Shown piece after piece: positions 29,601 through 37,387 of a DNA stretch of 48,368 nt (its first letter is position 1; each line of letters begins with the position of its first letter). The DNA comes from DASRHY01 sp046765875. Lineage in GTDB: Bacteria; Actinomycetota; Actinomycetes; Propionibacteriales; Kribbellaceae. Where the stretch lies: the NCBI GenBank assembly GCA_046765875.1, contig JBKPSJ010000245.1:1-48368 (forward strand), read 5' to 3'. Below the pieces are notes generated by a model that saw nothing but the letters and a program-made list of their open reading frames with translations, was not told where the DNA came from and ran no database searches. The translations under genes and the position numbers were made by a program.

Positions 29601-32138
29601 CTATTCGGTGGTGATCGCGCGGAGGATGTCGAGCCGGGCCGCCCGCCGGGCCGGCCACAATGCCGCCAGTACGCCGACCAGCGCGGCCGCGAGCACCACG
29701 ATCAGCAACTGGAGATAGGGGATGTCCAGGACGGCGAACCCGTCGTCGGTCATCGCAGACTGGATCGCCGCGGCCGAGGTCACGCCGATCACGAGTCCCA
29801 GGACGGCGCCGAGCACCGCGATCGCGATCGACTCCACCCGGACCATCGACCGGACCTGATCGCGCTCCATCCCGATCGCCCGGAGCAGCCCGATCTCGCG
29901 GGTCCGTTCGAACACGCTCAGCAGCAGCGTGTTCACGACGCCGAGAATCGCGATGACCACCGCGAGCGCCAGCAGGGCGTACACCGCACCGGCCAGGGCG
30001 TCGACCGGTCCGCGCTGCGCCTGGGCGTACGCGGTCTGGTCCCGCACCTGCAGCAACGGGTTCTCGGCCACGGTGGCGGCCAGCCGGGGTGCCGCCTCGG
30101 CCGGCTGGACGCCGTCGTCGAGGTCCACGTACAGCGCCGAGTCCGACACGCCACCGCCGATCCGGCCGAAGGTGACGAGCGAGACGACGATCGCGTTGAG
30201 CTGCGTGTTCGGCGCGAGCACCGCGGCCACCGCGAGCTTGTGCCGGCCCGACCGCGTGATGACGGTGATCGTGTCGCCGACGTCGGCCTCGAGGGTGCGG
30301 GCCAGGTTGGCCGGCAGCAGCGCCAAGCCCGCGTCGAGCGGGTCCAGCGAGCCGCGCTCGACCTTCGCTACGATCGGCCCGCGCAGCACCCCGGGGTCGA
30401 CGCCGGTCGCACTGACGAGGTTCGCGCCGACCTTGACGGTCATCGAGCGCAGCCGGCCCACCTCGGCCACGCCGTCGGTCCTCGCGACCTTGTTCGCCAC
30501 CTCGTCGGGGAACGGCCTGCCGTCGGACCCGGTGATCACGAAGTCAGCCGTGCCGAACGCGTCCCGTACACCCTTGTCGATCGATGCCTTCGCCGAGCTC
30601 GCCAGCACCGCGAGCAGACTGATCACCGCCAGCGCGATCATCAGCGCGGACGCGGTCGCCGACGTACGTCGCGGATTCCTGCGGGCGTTGTTCGCGCCGA
30701 GCAGGACCGTCGGCCGGCGCCGGACCGGCCAGGTCAGCGCCAGCACGGCCGGCCGGGCCAGTGCCGGGCTGAGCATCACCGCCGCGACCAACGCGATGCC
30801 CGTCGACAGCCCGACGATCAACGCGCCCGGAAGACCCTTGGCCGAGATCCCCGATGCATACCCGATCGCCGCTGTGATCAGCGCGACCAGGCCGAAGATC
30901 ACCCTGAGAAGAAGGGACCGGTGTGCCTGGGCCACGTCGTCCCGCAACGCGTCCACTGGGGCGAGCCTGCCGGCCCGCCGCGCTGGCAGGTACGCCGACA
31001 TTGCGGTGATGCCGACCCCGATGACGTAGCACCAGATCACCGTGCTCGCCGAGACGCGCAGCCCGGCGTCCGGTAGCGCAAGATCGGCCGCCTGCAGGAT
31101 CGCGCGCAGCCCGGCGACCAGACCGGCACCGATCAGCAGTCCGGCCGTCGAGCCGGCCACCCCGATGACGAGCGCCTCGGCGAGTACCGACCGAGTGACC
31201 TGCGACCGGGACGCGCCCACCGCCCGGAGCAGGCCGAGTTCGCGGACCCGCTGAGTGACCAGGACGGCGAAGGTGTTGAAGATCAGGAAGCAGCCGGTGA
31301 ACAGCGCCAGGCCTGCGAACATGGCCAGCACCGAACTGGCGGTGCCGAACACGTCGTCGATCGCGGACTTGGCCTCGTCTACCGCCTCCGACGCTGTGCG
31401 CACCCGCGCGTCAGGGCCCGCGGCGGCGCGCAAGCGCTCGCGCAGTGCGCCGACGTCGGTGCCCGGCTTCGCGGTCACAGCGATCGAGGTCCAGCCCGAC
31501 CGGCCCACCAGCAGCAGTTGCGCCATCGCCGGGTCGAAGGCGACCAGCGGCGAACCGGCGGCGGCTCCGCTCGTGGCGGTGCTGGTCAGCCCGACCAGCC
31601 GGGCGGTGACGACGTGCGTCGCGGTCACCAGCCGGACCCGGTCGCCGACGGCGTACCCGGCCCGCTGGGCGGTCTTCCGGTCGAGGGTGAGCTGGAGGCG
31701 GCCCCACGGCGCATCGCCCTCGGTGACGGTGAAGGTCGCGGTCCGCGCCTCGTGTGGCCAACTCGCCCCGAACATCGGCCGGCCGGTGGCGTACGGCTGG
31801 CCGTCCTTTCCGATCAGCCGGACGCCGCTGATCATCAACTGGCCGTCGACCAGGTCCACGCCCGGCACCCGCGAGAGCCTGTCGACCAGGCCGAGCGGAA
31901 GGAGCCGGGGCCGGGCGTCCGACGTACCGAGACTGTCGCTGGGGCGCTCCAGCGCGGAGGTCGCCGTCACCGTCAGGTCGGCCGTGGTCGAGGCGATCTG
32001 GCTGTCCAGGCTGGCCGACAGCGTGTCGGTGAAGATCATCGAGCCGGACACGAACGCCGCGCCGAGCAGTACCGCGACCGTACACAGTACGAATCGCAAC
32101 CGGTGCGCCAGCACAGTGCGCAGGCCGAGCTTGAACAC
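29601..32138 (-). CDS. FtsX/MacB-type ABC transporter permease, duplicated architecture
   Basis: An 845-residue membrane protein. Helix 1 (LRTVLAHRLRFVLCTVAVLLGAAFVSGSMIF) is followed by an extracytoplasmic MacB-like domain, then an FtsX core (LALFTGCFLIFNTFAVLVTQRVRELGLLRAVGASRSQV). A middle helix block and a second copy follow (NARRNPRRTSATASALMIALAVISLLAV, then VVNTLLLSVFERTREIGLLRAIGMERDQV). This is the ten-helix, two-domain type found in actinomycetes for lipoprotein or peptide export. The cargo is unknown. The partner ATPase gene ends two bases upstream. Confidence 0.92.
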   Translation of the reverse strand: MFKLGLRTVLAHRLRFVLCTVAVLLGAAFVSGSMIFTDTLSASLDSQIASTTADLTVTATSALERPSDSLGTSDARPRLLPLGLVDRLSRVPGVDLVDGQLMISGVRLIGKDGQPYATGRPMFGASWPHEARTATFTVTEGDAPWGRLQLTLDRKTAQRAGYAVGDRVRLVTATHVVTARLVGLTSTATSGAAAGSPLVAFDPAMAQLLLVGRSGWTSIAVTAKPGTDVGALRERLRAAAGPDARVRTASEAVDEAKSAIDDVFGTASSVLAMFAGLALFTGCFLIFNTFAVLVTQRVRELGLLRAVGASRSQVTRSVLAEALVIGVAGSTAGLLIGAGLVAGLRAILQAADLALPDAGLRVSASTVIWCYVIGVGITAMSAYLPARRAGRLAPVDALRDDVAQAHRSLLLRVIFGLVALITAAIGYASGISAKGLPGALIVGLSTGIALVAAVMLSPALARPAVLALTWPVRRRPTVLLGANNARRNPRRTSATASALMIALAVISLLAVLASSAKASIDKGVRDAFGTADFVITGSDGRPFPDEVANKVARTDGVAEVGRLRSMTVKVGANLVSATGVDPGVLRGPIVAKVERGSLDPLDAGLALLPANLARTLEADVGDTITVITRSGRHKLAVAAVLAPNTQLNAIVVSLVTFGRIGGGVSDSALYVDLDDGVQPAEAAPRLAATVAENPLLQVRDQTAYAQAQRGPVDALAGAVYALLALAVVIAILGVVNTLLLSVFERTREIGLLRAIGMERDQVRSMVRVESIAIAVLGAVLGLVIGVTSAAAIQSAMTDDGFAVLDIPYLQLLIVVLAAALVGVLAALWPARRAARLDILRAITTE

Positions 32139-32140
32139 CC

Positions 32141-32893
32141 TCAGCGCTCCGCGGGCTCGAGCGACTTCACGATCTCAAGCACGCCGTCGGCCGTCGGGTC
32201 GACCAGCTCGGCACGGAGCCTGCCGTCGCCGAGGAACAGCACCCGGTCCGCGTACGACGCCGCGGTCGGGTCGTGCGTCACCATCACCACGGTCTGGCCG
32301 AACTCGCGCACGCTGCGGTGCAGGAACCCGAGCACGTCCGCCGACGAACGCGAGTCCAGGTTGCCGGTCGGCTCGTCGGCGAACACCACGGCCGGCTTGG
32401 AGGCCATCGCCCGGGCGCACGCCACCCGCTGCTGCTGGCCGCCGGACAGTTCGGCCGGCTTGTGGCCGAGCCGATCGCGCAGCCCGACGGTGTCGATCAC
32501 CGTGCCCAGCCAGGCCGGGTCCGGCCTGCGCCCGGCCAGGCTGATCGGCAGCACGATGTTCTCCATGGCAGTCAGCGTCGGGACCAGGTTGAACGCCTGG
32601 AAGACAAAGCCGATCCGGTCCCGCCGCAACCGGGTCAGCGCCTTGTCGCTGAGCTTGGTCAGGTCGGTGTCGCCGATGTACACCTCGCCTGCCGACGGCC
32701 GGTCCAACCCGGCCAGGCAGTGCAGCAGTGTGGACTTGCCGGACCCGGACGGGCCCATGATCGCGGTGTACCGGCCGGGCTCGAAATGCGCGGTGACGTC
32801 GGCGAGCGCGTCGATCCGCGTCTCGCCCCTTCCGTAGGTCCTGGTCAGCCCGACGCTGCGTACCGCCGCGGATGCCCCGACCGTCGTCGTCAT
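32141..32893 (-). CDS. ABC exporter ATPase, LolD/MacB-like
   Basis: A 250-residue ATPase partnering the FtsX-type permease. Walker A is GPSGSGKST from residue 47, then VFQAFNLVPTLTAMENI, the signature LSGGQQQRVACARA and Walker B VVFADEPTGNLDS. The EPTGNLD sequence and the short length mark the MacB/LolD/FtsE group. A TTG at 32902 extends the frame by three residues; ATG 32893 is the likelier start. No two-component system, which often controls such exporters, lies beside it. Confidence 0.93.
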   Translation of the reverse strand: MTTTVGASAAVRSVGLTRTYGRGETRIDALADVTAHFEPGRYTAIMGPSGSGKSTLLHCLAGLDRPSAGEVYIGDTDLTKLSDKALTRLRRDRIGFVFQAFNLVPTLTAMENIVLPISLAGRRPDPAWLGTVIDTVGLRDRLGHKPAELSGGQQQRVACARAMASKPAVVFADEPTGNLDSRSSADVLGFLHRSVREFGQTVVMVTHDPTAASYADRVLFLGDGRLRAELVDPTADGVLEIVKSLEPAER

Positions 32894-33064
32894 GTCGCCC
32901 AAGGTATCCGGGCCCCGGTCTACGTCCGCCGAGGTATGCGGGACACCCGGACTGCGCCGGATGGCGTACGCGGGGTGCCGTCACCGAGGCGACGCGGCGG
33001 ACGGGTCCGGACGAGGACGATCACAACGACGCATCCAACGCCTCTGAGTACTGAGGAGAACCAG

Positions 33065-33490
33065 ATGAAGTCGGCGTACCGGGTCCTGGCGACCCTGATC
33101 GCGATCGGTGTGGCGGCGCAGGTCGCCTTCATCGCGTTCGGCACGTTCCGTACCTCCGCCGATGCCGAGGACGGCGTCGGGATCGACAGTTCGTACAGCA
33201 ACACAGGGCTGGATCTGCACAGCATCGGCGGCAGCGTGATCGGCGGGCTCGTGGTCGTGCTGCTGATCGTGTCGCTGTTCGCCAAGGTGCCGCGCGGACG
33301 GATGTTCGCGCTGATCCTCGTCGGGATGGTGGCCCTGCAGTTCCTTCTCGCCGTCGTGTCGTTCGGCGTTCCGGTGATCGGCGTGCTGCACGGCCTGAAC
33401 GGCCTGGCGATCGCGGCCGTCGCGGGCGTCGCGGGGCGGATGGCGCGGGTGCCGCGGCCGGAGGCGGCCAAGGAGTCGGCGGAGGTCTGA
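33065..33490 (+). CDS. Small four-helix membrane protein (possibly DUF6220)
   Basis: 141 residues. Four hydrophobic helices are visible: VLATLIAIGVAAQVAFIAFG near the start, IGGLVVVLLIVSLF, MFALILVGMVALQFLLAVV and LNGLAIAAVAGVAG. Between the first two lies a polar loop (TSADAEDGVGIDSSYSNTG) that probably faces outward. The pattern resembles DUF6220 membrane proteins from memory, not a search. ATG 33065 has GAGGAGAACC upstream. The 170 bases before it, after the exporter start, hold no other visible gene. Confidence 0.75.
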   Translation: MKSAYRVLATLIAIGVAAQVAFIAFGTFRTSADAEDGVGIDSSYSNTGLDLHSIGGSVIGGLVVVLLIVSLFAKVPRGRMFALILVGMVALQFLLAVVSFGVPVIGVLHGLNGLAIAAVAGVAGRMARVPRPEAAKESAEV

Positions 33491-33496
33491 GTTGAA

Positions 33497-33511
33497 CCGG
33501 GCCGCGCCCGG
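33497..33511 (+). terminator. Short hairpin after the small membrane protein
   Basis: CCGGGC (33497-33502) pairs with GCCCGG (33506-33511) across three bases, six bases after the stop. It is a compact stem without a T-run, so weak. Confidence 0.3.
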
Positions 33512-33532
33512 ACACGTAAAGGGAGTGTGGGC

Positions 33533-33772
33533 ATGGATCTGCTGACCGAGGTGTCACACCGCTGCGACAAGGTGATCGAGAGCGAGCTGACCCGGCTCGG
33601 CCGCCGTCAGCGCGGCCTGACCGCCGCAAACCTGGTGGTGATCGAGCAGGCGCTGTCCGATCTCGCCGACAAGCTCCTGCTCGACGCCCTGCGCACCAAG
33701 CCGTCGCTGGCGCGCCGGGTCGGCCCGCTGCTCACAGGTCCACTGCGAATGGCAGCTCCCGCGTCGCGGTGA
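33533..33772 (+). CDS. Orphan helical domain resembling the C-terminus of glutamyl-tRNA reductase
   Basis: 79 residues, predicted all-helical. The run VIESELTRLGRRQRGLTAAN, then VIEQALSDLADKLLLDALRTK, resembles the dimerisation domain at the end of HemA (helix with EL-RL, then a helix ending in KLLH-P-). The catalytic and NADPH domains are absent. ATG 33533 follows GGGAG at good spacing; GTG 33527 is an alternative. Its last 41 bases overlap the 3' end of the opposite kinase-like gene. It may be a pseudogene remnant or a small protein that binds HemA. The assignment is by eye. Confidence 0.5.
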   Translation: MDLLTEVSHRCDKVIESELTRLGRRQRGLTAANLVVIEQALSDLADKLLLDALRTKPSLARRVGPLLTGPLRMAAPASR

Positions 33773-34325
33773 GCAGCTGACGCAGGTCCTCGAAGACGCG
33801 GCGGCTGGGTGGTTTGGCGGCGTACGCGGCGATCTGCTCGGCGCACCCGGCCGCGCTGTTGGCCTCGGTGTCGACCTCGACGTCGTACATCGCATGCTGG
33901 TGCACCCGGCGGTACTGCTCGGCGGCCAGGCCGTGCACGCGCATACCGCGCTGCCGCTCGCGCCGCTCGACCTCGGCCAGCGAGCAGCGTACGCCGACCA
34001 GGATCACGTCCAGCCCCTCGAACTCCTGTAGGCAGTCGAGCAGCCGCCACCGCTCGCTGAGTACATGGTCGACGATGACGTTGTTGCCGCCGTGGGCCAT
34101 CCCCGCGGCGGCCCGGTGGAACCCCAGACAGGTCAGCCGCAGCAGCGCCGAGACCGCTGCCCGGTCCATGTCGAGCGTGCGGCGCTGGCTGCGCATCCGG
34201 CTGAACATGTCAACCGACATGTGGAAGTGCGGGGGATCGAGTATCTCGATCAGCTGGGACGCGATCGTGGACTTCCCGGAACTCGTGGTCCCGTTGAGGA
34301 AGATCACCCGCCCCTGTCCCGCCAT
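33732..34325 (-). CDS. Chloramphenicol phosphotransferase-like P-loop kinase
   Basis: A 197-residue P-loop protein. Walker A is GTTSSGKS at 12-19 (IFLNGTTSSGKST, typical of the CPT family). FHMSVDMFSRM with Asp39 follows, then NVIVDHVLSE and LVGVRCSLAEVERRERQRG, a lid with several Arg. The family includes the chloramphenicol 3-O-phosphotransferase of S. venezuelae, but most members have unknown substrates, so resistance cannot be claimed. ATG 34325 follows TAACGT by six bases. The gene overlaps the orphan HemA-like gene at its 3' end. Confidence 0.82.
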   Translation of the reverse strand: MAGQGRVIFLNGTTSSGKSTIASQLIEILDPPHFHMSVDMFSRMRSQRRTLDMDRAAVSALLRLTCLGFHRAAAGMAHGGNNVIVDHVLSERWRLLDCLQEFEGLDVILVGVRCSLAEVERRERQRGMRVHGLAAEQYRRVHQHAMYDVEVDTEANSAAGCAEQIAAYAAKPPSRRVFEDLRQLLTATRELPFAVDL

Positions 34326-34331
34326 GACGGC

Positions 34332-34337
34332 ACGTTA
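34332..34337 (-). promoter_or_regulatory. Candidate -10 element (TAACGT) of the CPT-like gene
   Basis: On the minus strand TAACGT is six bases before ATG 34325. Its first three bases are the TAA stop of the RecB-like gene. Confidence 0.4.
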
Positions 34338-35249
34338 GCCGTCAACAGTGACCAGGTCGACCTCGCCGGACTCCTCGGCCACCTCGGCGACCGTCCGTTC
34401 CGGCAGCGGCGGGGGAGTACCGCCCCAGGCCGGGCACAGCGCCTTGTGCTCGCACCAGTCGCACAGCGGGCCCGGGCTCGGGCGCCAGTCGCCGGACTCC
34501 AGTGCCCGGGTGATCGCCTGCCACAGCGCCGACACCTTGCGCTCGCAGGCCAGCAGGTCGCGCTCCTCGGGGATGTACCGGACGATCTCGCCGTTGCCCA
34601 GATAGACCAGTTGCAGCATCGCCGGCACCACGCCCCGCAGCCGCCACAGCACCAGCGCGTAGAACTTCATCTGGAACAGCGCCTTGGCCTCGAAGTACTC
34701 CGAGGGGGACCGGCCGGTCTTGTAGTCGACCACCCGGATCTCGCCGGTCGGAGCGACGTCCAGCCGGTCGACGTACCCGTGCAACTGGAGACCGGAGTCC
34801 AGCGCGGCCTCGACGTACAACTCGCGCTCGGCGGGCTCCAGCGCGTTCGGGTTCTCGAGGGTGAAGTATCGGCCGAGCAGTTCGTGCGCACCGGCCAGCC
34901 AGGACGCCAGGTCCTCCCTGTCCTCGGTGCCGTCATCGGCGAAGAGCTCGGCCAGCTCGGGCTCGTTCTCCAGCAGCCGTTGCCACTGCGGCTCGACCAT
35001 CTCGACCGCCCGCTCGAGGGTCCGCTGGCCGGCGGGCAGGTCGTACAACCGCTCGAGCACCGCGTGGACGACGGTCCCCCGGGCAGCGGCGGAGGACGGC
35101 CGCTCGGGAAGTCGGTCGATCACCCGGAACCGGTACTTCAGCGGGCAGCTCATGAAGTCGGCCGCCCGGGACGGCGACAGCACCCCGTGCGGGTACGCGG
35201 CCTTCAACGCCGCACTCGCCGGATCGGCGCCGGGCTGCCCGATGCTCAT
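34335..35249 (-). CDS. RecB-family PD-(D/E)XK exonuclease with Fe-S cluster
   Basis: A 304-residue nuclease. His62 (ARGTVVHAVLERL) and the core VDRLDVAPTGEIRVVDYKTG form the PD-(D/E)XK site (Asp, then Asp-x-Lys). Cys35 (DFMSCPLKYRF) and Cys263, Cys266 and Cys272 (CDWCEHKALCPAW) match the four-Cys Fe-S fold of AddB and Cas4. No helicase domain is present, so it is the stand-alone actinobacterial form often found near trmI and mpa (Rv2119 type). ATG 35249 is chosen because homology starts nearby and TAGCGT lies seven bases upstream; the frame is open further to 35375. Confidence 0.9.
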   Translation of the reverse strand: MSIGQPGADPASAALKAAYPHGVLSPSRAADFMSCPLKYRFRVIDRLPERPSSAAARGTVVHAVLERLYDLPAGQRTLERAVEMVEPQWQRLLENEPELAELFADDGTEDREDLASWLAGAHELLGRYFTLENPNALEPAERELYVEAALDSGLQLHGYVDRLDVAPTGEIRVVDYKTGRSPSEYFEAKALFQMKFYALVLWRLRGVVPAMLQLVYLGNGEIVRYIPEERDLLACERKVSALWQAITRALESGDWRPSPGPLCDWCEHKALCPAWGGTPPPLPERTVAEVAEESGEVDLVTVDG

Positions 35250-35256
35250 GCCCACC

Positions 35257-35262
35257 ACGCTA
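35257..35262 (-). promoter_or_regulatory. Candidate -10 element (TAGCGT) of the RecB-like gene
   Basis: On the minus strand TAGCGT is seven bases before ATG 35249. The same hexamer precedes the M50 protease at 36185. Confidence 0.5.
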
Positions 35263-35344
35263 GGCGACACCACCGACACCGGCGCCGCCGCCACGCGGTT
35301 CCCAGCCGGTTCCCAGGTTTCGTACCGCGATCGCACAGCCAGAC

Positions 35345-35380
35345 AGGTCACAGTGGAGGTCACAGTGAAGGTCACAGCGG
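35345..35380. repeat. Three tandem 12-bp repeats before the dioxygenase
   Basis: AGGTCACAGTGG, AGGTCACAGTGA and AGGTCACAGCGG follow each other without gaps, 28 bases before ATG 35408, in the gap between divergent genes. The spacing of one helical turn plus suggests stacked regulator sites. Confidence 0.65.
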
Positions 35381-35407
35381 AGCGAAACGGATTGAAGGAT
35401 GGACCCG

Positions 35408-36175
35408 ATGACCGACGACCACGACCGGGGACTGGTCTTCGACCTGCAGACGCTGATGGCCCGGCGCCGGGTGTTGGGACTGTTCGCCGGTGCCGGACTG
35501 GCCGCCCTGGTCGGATGTTCGGACGAGTCCGGAAAGACGTCGGGGAGCACCACCGAGGAGATCCCGAACGAGACGGCCGGTCCGTATCCAGGAGACGGGT
35601 CGAACGGGCCGAACGTGCTCACCCAGTCCGGGATCGTGCGTAGCGACATCCGTTCCAGCTTCGGCTCGGCAGGCGGCCGGCCCGACGGCGTACCGCTGAC
35701 CGTCGAACTGACGATCACCGAGAACACGAATGGTGCCGCACTGCCCGGCACCGCCCTGTATCTGTGGCACTGCGACGCGCAGGGCCGGTACTCGCTGTAC
35801 TCCGACGGCGCCACCAACGAGAACTACCTGCGCGGGGTCCAGGCCGCCGACGACTCGGGCAAGGTCCGGTTCACCACCATCTTCCCGGCCGCGTACCAGG
35901 GCCGCTGGCCGCACATCCATTTCGAGGTGTACGCGAGCCTGAACGAGGCGACCGCCGCCGGCAGGATCAGCGCCACCTCGCAACTCGCACTGCCCGAGGA
36001 CGTGTGCCGGGCGGTGTACCAGACCGACGGCTACGACGGGAGCCTCCAGAACCTGGAGCGCACCTCGCTCAAGACAGACATGGTGTTCGGCGACGACGGC
36101 GCCGCACGCCAGCTCGCCACCGTGTCCGGGTCGGCCGATCAGGGTTACATCGCCCGGCTGACCGTGCCGGTGTGA
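35408..36175 (+). CDS. Exported intradiol ring-cleavage dioxygenase, lipoprotein-like
   Basis: 255 residues. The N-terminus has ARRRVLGLFAGAGLAALVGC, a twin-Arg-like signal with lipobox Cys37, so the protein is probably anchored outside the membrane. The non-haem Fe(III) ligands of catechol/protocatechuate dioxygenases are all visible: Tyr128 (QGRYS), Tyr163 (AAYQGRW), His169 and His171 (WPHIHFEVY). The substrate is an unknown catechol. ATG 35408 has AAGGA at eight bases; ATG 35399 would overlap that site. A triple 12-bp repeat lies upstream. No other aromatic-catabolism gene is nearby. Confidence 0.88.
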   Translation: MTDDHDRGLVFDLQTLMARRRVLGLFAGAGLAALVGCSDESGKTSGSTTEEIPNETAGPYPGDGSNGPNVLTQSGIVRSDIRSSFGSAGGRPDGVPLTVELTITENTNGAALPGTALYLWHCDAQGRYSLYSDGATNENYLRGVQAADDSGKVRFTTIFPAAYQGRWPHIHFEVYASLNEATAAGRISATSQLALPEDVCRAVYQTDGYDGSLQNLERTSLKTDMVFGDDGAARQLATVSGSADQGYIARLTVPV

Positions 36176-36184
36176 TCCGACCAG

Positions 36185-36190
36185 TAGCGT
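36185..36190 (+). promoter_or_regulatory. Candidate -10 element (TAGCGT) of the M50 protease
   Basis: TAGCGT lies six bases before GTG 36197, with no Shine-Dalgarno, and 10 bases after the dioxygenase stop. Confidence 0.5.
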
Positions 36191-36196
36191 GGTCCT

Positions 36197-37342
36197 GTGG
36201 CCGAGCAACGTCCTCTTCCGACCCCTTCACCCCGGCGTGCGCCGGGCACCTGGGTGGTGGGCCGGATCGCCGGGATCGAGCTCACCATGCAGGTCACCTG
36301 GCTGCCGGTCGCGGTGCTGCTGGCGGTCGGGTTCTCGACCCTGATCGGGCGGCAGTTCCCGTTCCTCGGCACCTGGCGGTATGTGGCCGCGTTCGCGTTC
36401 GTGGTCGCGTTCACGCTGTCGATCCTGGTGCACGAACTCGCGCACGCCCTGGCCGCGCAGCGCTTCAAGATCCCGGTGCACGAGATCAACCTGGGGTTCT
36501 TCGCCGCCGGTACGCACATCGAGGGTGAGCGCAAGACGCCGTTCGAGGAGTTCGCGATCTCCGTGGTCGGGCCGCTGGCCTCGATCGCCGTCGGCGGTAT
36601 CGCGCTGCTCGGCACCCGCGCGGTGCCCGACGGCGTCGTCGACGTCGCCCTGTTCGAACTCGCGGTGGCGAACCTGATCGTCGGGCTCACGAACCTGTTG
36701 CCGGGCCTGCCGCTGGACGGCGGCTGGGTGCTGCGCGCGATCGTCTGGAAGGCCACGGGCAACCCGCACACAGGGACGATCGCCTCCGCCTGGGCCGGCC
36801 GGATTCTGGCGCTGTGCGTCCTGGCCGCGCCAGTCGTACTGGAGTCCGGGCTCGGCTGGCAGCCGAGCGTGTTCGACTTTGTCATCGCGTTCGCGATCGC
36901 CTGGTTCCTGTGGGCGGGCTCCACCCGGGCGCTGATCCACGGCAAGGTACGCCGCAAGCTACCGGCGCTGCAGGTCCGGTCATTGGCGCGGCGGGCCATC
37001 GCCGTACTGGCGTCCACGCCGGTCTCGGAGGCGGTCCGGCTGGCGACCGAGCAGCGCGCCGGTGCCGTGGTGGTGATCGACGGCGACGGCAGGCCGCAGG
37101 CGCTGGTCTCGGAGCAGGCGGTCAACGCGGTCGCACCGAACCAGCGGCCGTGGACAACGGTCGGCGACGTGGCCACCCGGATCACCGCCGGCCACATCCT
37201 CGGCGTGAACGACACCGGCGAGGAGATCCTGGACAGCCTGCGCCGCTCGCCGGCCACCGAGTACCTGGTCCTGGACGCCAACGGCCAGGTGTTCGGCGTG
37301 CTGGCCACGGCCGACGTCGAGCGCGCCTTTCGCTCGGCGTGA
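36197..37342 (+). CDS. Site-2 protease (M50) with CBS domains, Rip3-like
   Basis: A 381-residue intramembrane zinc protease. Zinc motif HELAH is His79-Glu80-x-x-His83, and the third ligand is Asp174 in LLPGLPLDGGW. Helices flank both. After residue 250 a cytoplasmic pair of CBS-like segments follows (PVSEAVRLATEQRAGAVVVIDGDG, then ILDSLRRSPATEYLVLDANGQVFGVL), which may sense adenine nucleotides. Related proteases cut anti-sigma factors or membrane regulators. It precedes trmI and mpa, a neighbourhood I recall from other actinomycetes. GTG 36197 appears leaderless. Confidence 0.92.
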   Translation: MAEQRPLPTPSPRRAPGTWVVGRIAGIELTMQVTWLPVAVLLAVGFSTLIGRQFPFLGTWRYVAAFAFVVAFTLSILVHELAHALAAQRFKIPVHEINLGFFAAGTHIEGERKTPFEEFAISVVGPLASIAVGGIALLGTRAVPDGVVDVALFELAVANLIVGLTNLLPGLPLDGGWVLRAIVWKATGNPHTGTIASAWAGRILALCVLAAPVVLESGLGWQPSVFDFVIAFAIAWFLWAGSTRALIHGKVRRKLPALQVRSLARRAIAVLASTPVSEAVRLATEQRAGAVVVIDGDGRPQALVSEQAVNAVAPNQRPWTTVGDVATRITAGHILGVNDTGEEILDSLRRSPATEYLVLDANGQVFGVLATADVERAFRSA

Positions 37343-37372
37343 CCCTGCGCTGGGACCCATTCGGAGGGTGAC

Positions 37373-37378
37373 TACGCT
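37373..37378 (+). promoter_or_regulatory. Candidate -10 element (TACGCT) of trmI
   Basis: TACGCT lies nine bases before ATG 37388. GGAGGG further up is 18 or more bases from the start, too far for a ribosome site. Confidence 0.4.
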
Positions 37379-37387
37379 GGGCGTCCC

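Noticed and set aside
33732..34325. Chloramphenicol resistance gene
   Set aside because: Only family resemblance is visible. Most members of this kinase family have unknown substrates.
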